Positions 23,021 through 34,009 of a stretch of DNA of 64,000 bases are shown here, one piece after another (within the stretch, counting starts at the first letter, position 1; each line of letters begins with the position of its first letter). The translations under genes and the position numbers were made by a program. The notes beneath the pieces were generated by a model, which worked only from the letters and a program-made list of their open reading frames with translations, searched no databases and had not been told where the DNA came from. Source of the DNA: Armillaria gallica (lineage: Eukaryota > Basidiomycota > Agaricomycetes > Agaricales > Physalacriaceae); the NCBI GenBank assembly GCA_037576215.1, contig JBANDB010000003.1, positions 7,192,001 through 7,256,000 on the forward strand. The letters run 5' to 3'.

Positions 23021-23746
23021 CAGGTCGAGTAAAGGCTGCACACAGAAAGATCCTTTCTGCTTGTCTTTCCTTCGAATTATTTTTTGTTTGTGGGCAAGCG
23101 CAGGGGTGTTTGAAGAGGTTAGCTCCACTTTCTCCTTCAAATTATCGGTGCTCAAATATTATTCGTGCGTAGGCCGCAAGCGAACCTGTATTGCCCCGAA
23201 ATACGAAGCTGTAATTTTGCCAGTATAGAAGACGAACAAAGGAATTCTCAACTGATGGCGCGACGCTTCGTTCCGAGCAGCTGCAGGCCGGGGGATACTT
23301 CTGGCGTACGTGAACATGGTACATATCCTCTTGGTTTATGTGAAATATCAGTGTTCATCTGGTTTCAGTCATGATCGGCCGACGGCAGCCTCCAACCCGG
23401 CGTATGGAAGGTTCTTTTCATTCGTCTGCATTTGGGCATGGGTGTACAAAACAGCAGTGAAAAAAATGATATTATCATACTCGGAGTTCAGTCTGTTGAC
23501 GTTTCACTAGAGGCTATGGACCCTCACTTCATAATCTTGATCTGTATCATCAACTTTCGTCTCTGTGTGACTAGTCGTCATTCGCCCTAATCTGTTAAAC
23601 TTGCAGTACTCATTGAATGAGCACCGTATACCCGCAATGCCATACATCGCCGACCTTCGCGTCTCCAATAACGTGCAGACATGTTCTGGGCTCGGCGACG
23701 CCTGCCGGACAGGGTTGATCCATGCCATCCCGTTTCCAGTCGCGCG
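23021..23746. other. no recognisable feature
   Basis: Short frames on both strands, none with a recognisable domain or a partner elsewhere in the window. Confidence 0.4.
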
Positions 23747-24006
23747 AAATCTCACTACTTTTGATTAACTTTTATGGACCCGGGAGCAAATGAGCACCTC
23801 ATTGTTGCCCCCGATGGCGCGATGGGCTGCTAGCCTGCTACCGAGTACACACTGATGTTTTTTTTTTTGAAATGATACCGGAATGTTGCGACGGGCGCAG
23901 ATGAATGAACCTTAGTGAGTCCTTTGCTTGATTCGCGCGGCTCACCTAACATGCTCTTCAGTGCTGACAATCGTGTACAAATAGCCATTTGGTATCATTT
24001 CTATGA
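23747..24006 (+). repeat. dispersed repeat, partner of 212-450
   Basis: Same element as 212-450, with more CpG sites kept (for example CGCGCGGCTC against CGTGCGGCTC) and an extra T10-containing stretch at about 23857-23882 that the first copy lacks. Confidence 0.8.
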
Positions 24007-25288
24007 GCAGGAGACCTAAACCGGCGAAGTGAAGGCTAAGCCCACGGAGTCTTCTTCCCTCCTTGCAGAAAAGGCCTACACACGTTGAATGAAATACGAA
24101 CCCTCATGCATCTCCGTGTTTTTACTTTGACGTATGTTTCGTTATCTTGCAGGGCCGTTTCGTAGAGTTTCTCTAGTACAGTCAATCAAATTACACATCG
24201 ATTAAGTATCTTCACGTGAGTTCACTAGGTACAATCAAGGGGGCACCGGGATTGTGGACCGGTACACACTGGTGGTATGTAGGTAGATTGGGCCCGAAGG
24301 GCCGCTAAAATATTTTTGTAATACCCTATATATAGGTACATGCGCTACTTTTGGCTGTGGTTGAGATGCACAGGATAACAAATGAACCTTTACATGCTCT
24401 CAATATCACACAATACTTCTCAAATGCACATTACCAGACAAAGTTTACACCTCGGCACGGCTCATGGCAGGACACGGATGCCAAACGGATGTGGCGTCGA
24501 GTCTGCTGGATGAGATCATCAGGCACATTATGCTATATATAGTAATAATGATGTCATATGGTTGGTAGGTTGGGCGTCAAGGCAAGGGGTCTCGAAATTT
24601 TTAATTAAATAAATCACGTCTATTTATTTTTTAAGCTCTCGACGAGCCGACCGACCGACCGGCGTGGGAATAACATACCCAGTAAGGCGAAACAAACGAC
24701 CTTCGTAATCACACAGCCACCCGGTAACTTCACATACCCGCACATATTACCGGATCTGGCCGGCTGGCTGTCATTTTCCGAGCTGCCTCTGCCCTCCTAC
24801 ATGCTGACCTGTGCTGACCAGGCTATTGTCATGCAGAAAACTATCATTTGGACACAGGTATATTACTATTCTAATGTACTTTCATCTCCTAATAGCCTAG
24901 AAAGTCCTCCCGAGACAGGTATCAAAAAAATTTTAAGGTGCCCCCAGCCCGACCGACCGACCAACCCGATGTAACGGAACAGCGGTCCGGAAGCCCCTTG
25001 GGTCAAGGGCCGTTAAAAGTTTTTTCGACGTTGTGTACTAAATCCCAAAATCAGTACCCCCTTGGGTACAATGTACTGAAAAGGAATACTGAAGGGAACA
25101 ACCTGTGGCTGATTCAAGCGTCCTGACACAGGTATCGCTCCTCGACGGAGCCGTTTTCCCGGAGCTCTTACACCAGATGAGATACTTCGCCAAATTTGAG
25201 AAGTTCACGATAGGCTCAAACGGGTCCTCTTATTTAAGGCCACTTTCAATGGTATCCTCTCAATAACTTTCTGTTCAAGACCTGCGAC
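24007..25288. other. intergenic region with (GACC)n tracts and a direct repeat
   Basis: CCGACCGACCGACC occurs at about 24649-24662 and again at about 24950-24963. A block GGGCCCGAAGGGCCGCTAAAAT (about 24289) recurs as GGGTCAAGGGCCGTTAAAAG (about 25000). The sequence TTATTTAAGG near 25230 could serve as a TATA-like element for the P450 gene. No coding frame is supported. Confidence 0.45.
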
Positions 25289-27669
25289 ATGCAGCCTGCT
25301 CTCTATTACTTTGTTATCCTTGCGATTGCCTATCTGCTCGTTGCTGTCCCTCTGCGCCTCTGGAAGCGCAGACATGCGATTCGAAAGATTCGCGGACCGC
25401 CGTGTCCTTCATTCTTATTGGGTTTGCTCAGATTGACTCCACCGTCTAACCTTTATTCTGAATGATAGTTACCAGGTCATGAATACCTCCTTCGTAGTCG
25501 TCAGCATGTAGGCGACTTGGAGATAGAATGGTATCGACAGTACGGCGCCGTATATCGCACAGGCGGGTGCTTCGGGGTCAGAGCTTTTGTCTATCTATCT
25601 GCTATGACTCTGACTTCTATGACAGCAAGGCATTTTGTACGTCGCTGACCCAAAGGCGTTGCAGCACATTTTTCTTTCTCCATACCGATTCCCAAAGACA
25701 AGAGATTTACGTCGTATGCTAGACGCATTCACGGGACAAGGCATAGGTACTGTTGAAGGTATGCCAACGGGTTCTGTGTTGCCAATGTTCTTTGTTTGAT
25801 TGAAGCTCTAGGTAGTGTCCACCAACGCCAGCGGAGGGTTCTCGGTCCTGCTTTTGCTGCATCTCAGTTGCGACTCTTTCTGAACGTTTTCCAGACATCT
25901 GCCCTGAAGGTATGGAGGTACACCGGCTTCTACGACATCAGCTCATTTGAACACTCTAGTTTATAGAGAAGACTAACGAGTATGTCGGGGAAGGAAAAGA
26001 GGTCAACGTCCTTCAATGGACAAGCAAGATCACGCTAGACATCATAGGCATCAGTAAGGATTCATCCAGCGCTCATTGATCTTCAAACTTATTTACAACC
26101 GCAACGTCAGCCTCTTTTAGATATAAATTCAATTCCCTTGACGATGGACAAACCGAGCTGATGGCGGCGCTTAACAATGTCCTGTAGGTTTAACCCGCTT
26201 CATTTGGGGTACGCCTTGCGTACTTATCATTAACAGCGGTGACTCTCTGATGTGGCCGACTCAAGGGCAGCTTCTGTTCATGGCACTCTGGCGGATACTT
26301 CCCGAATGGGTCCTTTTACTTCTCGAACGGCTGCCTAGCAGAGCTGCTATGCGACTGAAGCAGTACAAAGACGTTGCTAAGAAAGTATCCCGGGCTATCT
26401 TCGAGAAACAACTGAACGAAGTAGCCAATGATCCCAATCCATCTGAGAAGGACATCGTTAATGTTCTCGGTATGTGGGACATGTCACACCAATAACAGCC
26501 ATTCATTTCTCATCATGAACCAGCGATGTCTCATCTTTCCCATGATGCGAAGAAGAAGATGAGCGAACCAGAAATTGATTCCCAGCTAGCGTAGGCCTCT
26601 TCTACCCTCGTCTACTTCATATCGCTGAGTAAGTGGAATAGGTCATTCATCGTAGCAGGTAACGACACAACCGCGAGCGTTATTGCCTGGCTTCTCTATG
26701 ATCTGAGCCGTCATCCTGAGGTTCAAACGAAGGTACGCGAGGAGATATCCATAGCTAAATCCAAGGCTCCTGGGGCGCTTACTTGGGACGATTATGATGC
26801 AATGGCTTGGCTCAACGCTGTTATCAAGGCACGACATCGTTTTATAATATGTTGAGTTGTAATTGACGGTGATTGGCCCAATCACAGGAAGTTCTCCGGT
26901 ACCATCCTCTTGCGTTTGTCCTCTTTCGTGAAGCGTCTCAGGACGATTTCCTACCACTAGCCGAACCTATCATCACCTCGGATGGCCAATGGTGTTCAGC
27001 AATCCCTATTTCTAAGGGTCAAGTTATCGGCGCTTCTGTGTATACCTATAATCGGCGAGTCTAGTCTCGTTATATCCAGGGCAGCCTTTTGATTGGTTTT
27101 TACTAGCCTGCCGTCGGTCTGGGGCGATGATGCTGGGGAATGGAATCCTTGCCGGTTCCTTGAAGATCGTGGGATAAAGCAGGAATCTCTTCGGACCTAC
27201 GCGAATTTGTGAGCTCCTGTCTCTGAGGCAAAAGTACGAGATCGCTAATTCCGTCCCTTGATAGGATGACTTTCGGTAAGAACAACATGACTTTCTTTGA
27301 GATTCTTCGTTGATTACCTCGCCACTTTAACAACAGGTGCTGGTATTCGTGGGTGTATTGGGTGAGTATTAAAAGCCTTAGAAGCGATGGATCAACCTTA
27401 ACTTAAAATTTCTTCTATCAATAGGTGGCGATTCGCGTGAGCATCGACAAACTTACCAATCTATTCGACCCTCACTATTTAATAGCGTTATGGAAGTGCA
27501 ATCGGTGGTCACAGAACTTCTCAATAACTTCTCATTCAGCATTCCGAAGGGAGCACCGGAGTTGCAGTATGGTCCCGCGGGTGACGGTTTGATCCCCCTC
27601 GTTCCGGGGAAGGTGAATGAAGGACCGCAGATACCTCTGCTTGTTACCCCTCTCAATAAGCAGGTCTGA
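25289..27669 (+). CDS. cytochrome P450 monooxygenase, about 540 aa, many short introns
   Basis: A haem-thiolate monooxygenase, normally anchored in the ER membrane and using electrons from P450 reductase. The start MQPALYYFVILAIAYLL is a hydrophobic anchor, followed by a basic stretch and PPCPSFLLG. Introns of about 48-75 nt separate exons carrying LYVADPKALQHIF, HQRQRRVLGPAF (helix C), the I-helix AGNDTTA (26655-26675), the K-helix EVLR (26888-26899), LPSVWGDDAGEWNPCRF and the haem loop FGAGIRGCIG with Cys at 27354-27356. The end is RFAVMEVQ to a TGA at 27669. No stop or frameshift remains once the introns are removed, and all expected catalytic residues are present. Two introns (26829-26887 and 27055-27106) need GC donors. 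The CYP family and substrate cannot be told from sequence alone. Confidence 0.92.
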
Positions 27670-27689
27670 CCGTTGAAACGCTGGCTCCA

Positions 27690-28530
27690 ATGATAGTTGT
27701 GACGTATGTTTATAAGAATTATCGATGAAAGTTGTACACTTAGTTAAATCGAATGAAGCCTTTTTACTTCCCGGGTGTAGCCAATGGATGTTGTTAATAC
27801 ACATCTGGCAAACAATCATGATCAAAAACGAAGTTCGGAATTTGTAACTGCGCCATTTGGGACTCGGACCCAAATCCTTGCGGCCAGGTTGCCATAATGT
27901 CATGAGACCACCAGAAGACACAACCGTTAGTACCATCACCAGAGTAATAGTAAACTAACTCGTGGTCGGCCAATTGCAATCCTGATTAGGACTTGCCCCG
28001 AGGTCAGAATACATAACACCATGGAACTACTACAGGCCATTATGCATCTTCCTCTCGACCGTAAATTCCCCATTTTTGATGCTGACAGATAATGGAACCT
28101 CGGGATTCACAGCGCACGAATGAAGTGATGGGCCATGATACTTAGCAATGACAATGACGAAGGAAGCACAGCGATTAAAAAAATTCTACATTGACTCTAT
28201 ATGATCACTTACGAGATAGCCGCTAAGCTATTAGGGACCATTATCTTTTTCCCGGTTAATATGCATCACCGATCGTACTAGAAGCAGCTGAGAGATCTCC
28301 AGTAAGTATAAACCTCTCCTAGCTGTCAAGAGAAAGTAACGAGCCTGACTCGAATGGACGCCATCCCAGGGCCCACTACAAACTTCGACAACCCCGAACA
28401 AAACGGAAGAAGTATAGCTCAAGAATATGCCAGGCTGGGAGTCGAACCCAGTTTTCGAACGAAGTAAAGTGCCCCAATCATTACTTCAAGCTCGTGGAAT
28501 AACCCGGCATGTACTACCAGAGGCTGGTTG
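27690..28530 (-). repeat. tRNA-like (SINE-like) repeat, uninterrupted copy
   Basis: This copy is continuous where the 3770-8015 copy is split. Minus-strand tRNA-like modules lie at about 27847-27915 (GGTGGTCTCATGACA plus GGTCCGAGTCC) and 28436-28460 (GGTTCGACTCC). Both have the B-box needed for pol III promotion or a one-base variant of it. It lies just past the P450 stop codon and may supply its 3' end. Confidence 0.65.
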
Positions 28531-28610
28531 CTGACTTGCTAACAGTAGTGTTGGTAATCGGCATACTAGTATACCCATTTCCCCGGCCCATAATCCATCC
28601 ACAATCCGCG
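28531..28610. other. short spacer between repeats
   Basis: No partner or frame recognised. Confidence 0.3.
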
Positions 28611-30881
28611 GCTCTAACACCTGATAACAACGTCAAAAATTAAGGAGCCGACTGACACTGAAAGAAAAGCTATCAAACTTTGTTTGTGTAACGCGGGCCC
28701 AATATCCTAGAGACTCGACTCGACCCGCATATTTAACACGGAATCTTTGGAGAGCAAACGTTGAATTTAGATGACTAAGAACAAAATCAGAACTCATCCA
28801 TACTAGAAAAGCACAATAAATTCATACCGAATAAGGATGTCACCCCGTCTTCCCGTGGCGTGCGTCGTCTTCATCGGACCGCACTTCTGGTAATTCTCCC
28901 CGGATCACCCACTCGCCTTTTGGTGTGGCTGTGCTACCAACGTAGGGTGGCAACGATGGGATGATGGTCTATCAGGCGGGAGAAGCATCGTTGGGGCTGG
29001 CCATACCACGCGCACACTCAAGTGGGAGAACTCGTGCCCAGACAAGATCACCGTTCCAGCGTCCAAAATTCGGGGTTGCTCAACATGTTCGGTCATTCTG
29101 AAACGTGAAAAGACTTGACTTGCGATGCGCACGAGGTCATGACAAAGAGGTCTGAGTGATGGAGTAATGGTCGTTATGCTTGGTAACGACCATTGGGCCA
29201 TTTTGGACCACTATCAACATCAGTATAAGCGAATCAACCATGGCAGAATCACTCACAGTCGAAAAATCACCCCATCCTCATCTTTGGAACCTAAGATAGC
29301 CGTCTGTTCCTTCCATCGAGCGACAGCCCTTCGTCGGGGAGTTGTGGAGGGAAGCGATTCTTCGCAATGACATTGCCTGCACCCCGGCCATTACGTATAT
29401 CCCACTCCGAGCGCACTTGTAAAAAACACGAGATATAAAAACCATAAGCCCAGGTCCGTTTCAATGTAGGCGTCTAGTCTAAGAATCAGGATGACAATCT
29501 AGGAATACACCGATTGCGTACCATGTTGGATTCTCTGGCCTGGGAATGATATCCCACTTAGTTTCATCTCCCCGGGACAAGTCACCGTGGCCGAGGGCTA
29601 GACTTTGAATACAAGTCAGAAAGGAAGAACCACGCATTTACACAAAAACCTACTCAGAGGGCGCGCCATTGGCAATGCATATGAGGCCAAATTGCAATCC
29701 GGTGATAAGGTGGATTGCATTTGCATTATGTCGAAGGCGCTAGTGAAGTGTAATTCGGGATGAGGAAGGACGAGGCCTCCGGTTGTCGTCTAGTAGGGCT
29801 GAACGTGTCATTGTTGTCGCACTCGTACGGAAGAAACTGTTTATCGACGAGTAATATTTGTTTTTACTATGCTAGATTAGCGTATCGAACGTAACGACAA
29901 GTAACCACGTACTTCATACTTGTCAAGTATAGCACAAATCACACCAAGCACATCGTCCTTGACGCCGCGTAGGATAGAGGACATCCCCTCGTCGTCGTGG
30001 ACTGCAGTAGACAAGCAGAGCACAGCGTCGGATGTTATCAAGGAAAACGGCGAGGTGACTAGAAAGCGAGATCAGATCCTAGAATGAAGAACTGCAGGAT
30101 AACCTACACAGCTCCTGACAGTGGTTTCTTGAACGAGTTCCCAACATTTTCGTTATCGACCAGCACCGGGATAATCTAGCACTATGATTTAGACCCTCGC
30201 GAAACGCATGCCTCCCCGGATTGCGAGGATGAGGCCTGGCCATTATAACTCGCTCATCGTTATCGTTGTAGCCGAGGTGGCTGACGGCCAGATAAAAAAA
30301 AACCGGTAGGCGCACTAGCTTGCTGACTATATGAGCGCCATGTAGGTAGAGAGGGGAGGAAACGAGCACACCTGCACCGCTACAACGGTCGTCACCTAAA
30401 AAATCTTTCCGCAATTGCTCCATCGCGGCCGCTACGTCCAAGCTGAACTAAACACAACTAGGCAGACGGAAAAAGGCAAAAAAAAAAAAAACATTACTTT
30501 ACATGCAGCACTGTTTCGTGACATCTTACCAACAGATGACAAGATGAACCCACAGAAGGAAACAGGAAATCACAGAAAAAGTTGAAGGTTCTGAATTTGA
30601 GTACAGTGGCCGGAGTATCGTTGGGCTCGTCAAGGTCGTGGTCGTTGCGTTGAACGTTGAGTCTGGTCGACCGGGCCGAAAAGGAAGACCGACGTTTTGA
30701 TTCCCACGTCATAGACGCGTGTTCAACGTGAATGAGTCCGCCCACATCAACTGCAGTGACATCGTACCCCAATAGCATCCTTCAGTTTCGAATTCGGTGC
30801 GTGGCTCTGAGATGATTTCCTTACAACGGTAGCTCATAAATTTGGCAGTAGAATTACGAAGATGAGGCTGTACGATTCGGA
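28611..30881 (+). repeat. Rep-A copy II, segment 1
   Basis: Starts GCTCTAACACCTGATAACAA, exactly as at 55663, and follows that copy to ACGATTCGGA. Minus-strand frames at 29201-28905 and 30778-30494 correspond in frame to frames in the other copy (56098-55841 and 57841-57518). These are a hint of former coding, but no family is recognised. Confidence 0.85.
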
Positions 30882-32106
30882 CATCAGGAAAAAGGCCTTT
30901 TGCTACGTAGCTCTGTGCCAGTGCTACGTAGTACTACCGGAGCTCTGTAGTGGGCATAGCTCACCACTACGGCTATGTAGCTTCCGGTAGCCTTCCGCTA
31001 AAGGTACAGTAACGGTACATACCTTATGAAGTACTGTACTATTTCAACTGTAAGTTCAGTCACTGTTTGATTTTGTTAGGTGTTATGACAGTATTTCATC
31101 GGGTTGTCAGTTCAGACACTGATGTTAGGCATCAGGACTTACCAGTTCAGTTCAGTTCAGCCAGCATGGCCCGAGCTTCAGTGAGCTGAATTGAAAAACC
31201 TTAGCACATGTAGTACCATACTCTCAGTCCTTTACCAGAATATGCTTAAGTGTTTCGAGGATAACTGGCATGACACTAAGTTTTGGGAGCAGGAAGATCA
31301 GGAGGAAGCCAGATTTACATACATTATTGTACAATTATTGTAGTTATGCACAAAAAATTAGATTTAAGAGGCAAATTTTAGCCCTATTTTGGTTTGCACA
31401 GATGTCAGTTCAGACCCCTCTGTTAGGCATTAGGACATATGAAATAGGTTCAGTTCAGAGTCCGCTGTTAGGTGTTAGGTGAACTTACGGTTGAAATAGT
31501 ACAGTAATTTCAATCAGAAATCTTATTGAAGCGAGCTATTACTCATTAGGGACTGCTTGCCAGTGCGACTACTACTACTCATTATGAGTTCAAAAAGAGA
31601 GGAGCAGTGACATGTAAGACAATAAGCAGTGCAATAACTTCATACAGGCACTTGACCACCAACTTTTGATATAGGACATGAAAATCATCGTGATCCTGGC
31701 AATTGGTAAGTGGGAATTGGGAATTTGAGAACAATCCTGGCCTGGACCGAGACACTAGAAGAGGGATTATTGTAGTTCTGTGGTCAGATGGGCTAGTAAG
31801 AAGAATGAGAAGAGCCGTCTGAATGTAGCACACTAGACACGATGATAGAGAATCTATCCTTGATGTACTGCAACGTCGATGGTTAACTTGATGCTGCGAG
31901 CCAAAACAAAAATCGATGAAGTCCATTTCAGTCCCTGATCAAACTCCGATGGCCCGTGCACATGTCAACAAAAAGATCACGCCATCCAAACAAAAACCAA
32001 CCATGGATGGTATGTAAGGGGGTACCTAGCTATCGGGCTATTTGAGGTATATTATACGGTATATACTCCCTATACTATTATATATCTTGGTGATTTTTTC
32101 CTGATG
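30882..32106. mobile_element. 1.2 kb inserted element with CATCAGGAAAA inverted ends
   Basis: Rep-A is interrupted between ACGATTCGGA and GAATACGTCTTTG, which are adjacent in the 55663 copy (GATTCAGAATATGTC). The insert begins CATCAGGAAAAAGG and ends TTTTTTCCTGATG. The duplicated flank is only 2-3 bp (GGA/GAA). The interior has no coding capacity and repeats CAGTTCAGAC and TGTTAGGCATTAGGAC words. A similar CATCAGGAAAA end closes the Plavaka element at about 39945, so it may be a non-autonomous relative. Confidence 0.7.
31034..31504. mobile_element. 471-bp MITE nested in the 1.2 kb element, TA duplication
   Basis: CTGTACTATTTCAACTGTAA at 31034 is answered by its inverse with one change at 31480-31504 (TTACGGTTGAAATAGTACAG). 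TA flanks both sides, as expected of Tc1/mariner-type insertion. No reading frame of note. Confidence 0.7.
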
Positions 32107-32814
32107 GAATACGTCTTTGGGCGGAAACTTGGCCTGATATCTAGCAAAATCAAGTTCATAATCTTGGATGAGATGTGTACGATGGTGCAAGGTGTGTGAA
32201 ATTCGAACAACTCTAACAAGATTAGAGCTGATCTGTATTGCCAGGCAATAAACTTGTGTCTGAATTGTGACTTCCTTTGTTGACCAATTCCTTCCCGCCA
32301 AAAACCTCATTCTCATACAACCATGTTTCTGACAACGGATATCCCAATAGCATCGCTCTCCTTTGGTCACCAGCAGTGTGAGGATGAGCATTGAGCAGCC
32401 AGGAGCCAGGATAAATCGATGGAGGAATTGCTTTCACGGCAAACAAATCTTCATCGAGTAGGACAGTCTTGTATGGCTGCTACTTTCTTTTTGTATCCTA
32501 CCTCGCCCATCCGCCTACCCTTCCTCTCATATCTCCCTTTCCCTGTTGGCCCTGGCTAGTTTTTAAAGAGTGATGAAGTGAAGTTCTTTACTATTAATCT
32601 TTTATCAGGGACCTAACGAAGTTTGGTAGACAATCCGGGTCTGCATATTTTTATGGGATCAGATATGAAGGGAAGAACTGTGTGCCTGAGACTAGGAATG
32701 GACCTCAAAGTGAGAAGCGAGCTATGTCACTGCCTCATTCTGAAATGTACTAAGCATAGGATCCAGGGATGTTGCGCCCTCAATAGAGAGGATCAAAAAT
32801 GGACTTCAGCCCAC
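32107..32814 (+). repeat. Rep-A copy II, segment 2
   Basis: Continues from GAATACGTCTTTG and matches 57970-58665: AAATCAAGTT, GGTGCAAGGTGTGTGAAATT, AGTGATGAAGTGAAGTTCTT and AATAGAGAGGATCAAA. It ends at the CCAC duplication of the solo LTR. Confidence 0.85.
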
Positions 32815-33697
32815 TGTGCTGCACCACATCTATGTGTGCACTAAATTTTAGCTTTCACCTTGATACGGCAACTAGGTGCTATGCTACAGCTACTTTCACT
32901 CGCTGCTCCTCTATTGCACTTTCCTACTGTTCAAAAATGGAATTCCTGCAGAATCCACCTGGGCAGCCACCCATCCACTTTGCATCTGCCAAGCGATACA
33001 TTGTCCGCCTGGTGATATGCTATCCACCATGAAACCACCTCATTTCATGGGAATTTGACTAGCCTAGGCTCCAGGAGCTGACAGCTATCAACCTGAAGCG
33101 CCCGCACCAGCGGATGGCAGAAGGATCATCCTTGAAAGAGCGGACAAATTGGCTGACAGTGGATAGCCATATATGGCTATTCTCAAACCAGATCGGATGA
33201 GGAAGGTGTTGCAGAGTGCACTCGATGACACTGGAGTAGCTTGCGCAGCTGATTTCAGCACAACAGCTCGTGTCAAATACCAGCTTTGAAGGTAAATTCA
33301 GGGCTATCAGAGCAGGCAGGTGCGGAAGCAGGGGCTGGATTCGGATCCGCTACTATATAAGCACACATAATGTACTTAGAAAAACAGTTAATCTCACTTG
33401 CTCATAGCACACTAAAGGAATAAATTCCACTACTCTCCTAAGCACATCTAGCTGCCTCTGAGCCTAGCATTGCAAGCAGATTGCAAGGAATTCTCCTTTT
33501 CTCTCCCTATCTTCACACAATCGCTCTCAGTTCAGCATCCTAAGCGGATGCTTGGACTACTTCTTTCTATTGTATCTGCAGATGGAGTGGATTCTATCAG
33601 ATCCCTTCAAAGCAGGTGGTAACCCTCCTTGCGTATACAAAAGATCTTGCAGATACAGACACAACTTTCTCTTACCAGAGAGTTTGCTAGCCTTACA
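32815..33697 (+). mobile_element. solo LTR, 883 bp, TG...CA ends
   Basis: Starts TGTGCTGCACC and ends GCCTTACA. Flanks are CCAC (32811-32814) and CTGC (33698-33701). The uninterrupted Rep-A reads CCGC at this site (about 58668), so each copy of the duplication has lost the CpG by deamination on a different strand. A promoter-like TATATAA (33354-33360) and an AATAAA signal (33419-33424) lie in the order expected for U3-R-U5. No internal retroelement genes remain, consistent with recombination between two LTRs. Confidence 0.75.
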
Positions 33698-33799
33698 CTG
33701 CCAATTTATCGGTCCACAAGATGCTTTGGCGGCTGTCTTTACGATGTTCGTTCATCCGTCAGGCCTGAATATTGTGCCCCATCTCCATCCAAATATATC
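33698..33799 (+). repeat. Rep-A copy II, segment 3
   Basis: GGTCCACAAGATGCTTTGGC and GCGGCTGTCTTTACGATGTT match 58680-58790. The match is lost after ATATATCCCTCATC, where the Plavaka element should begin. Confidence 0.8.
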
Positions 33800-34009
33800 C
33801 CTCATCTGGAAACATCTTTTGGTTGCCATAGAGCTGCCTCGATTATGTCACAACTGCCATGCTGTATAGGGATGGGATAGCAGAGGCGGTCTATCGAGTG
33901 ACATGTAGTAAGCATGTTCCGATATAGCTTCATATGATGGTAGCACCAGATAGCACTGGCTGCCCTTTGACAGCTATTACATCCTACACTTATGAGCTCC
34001 TACTAGATT

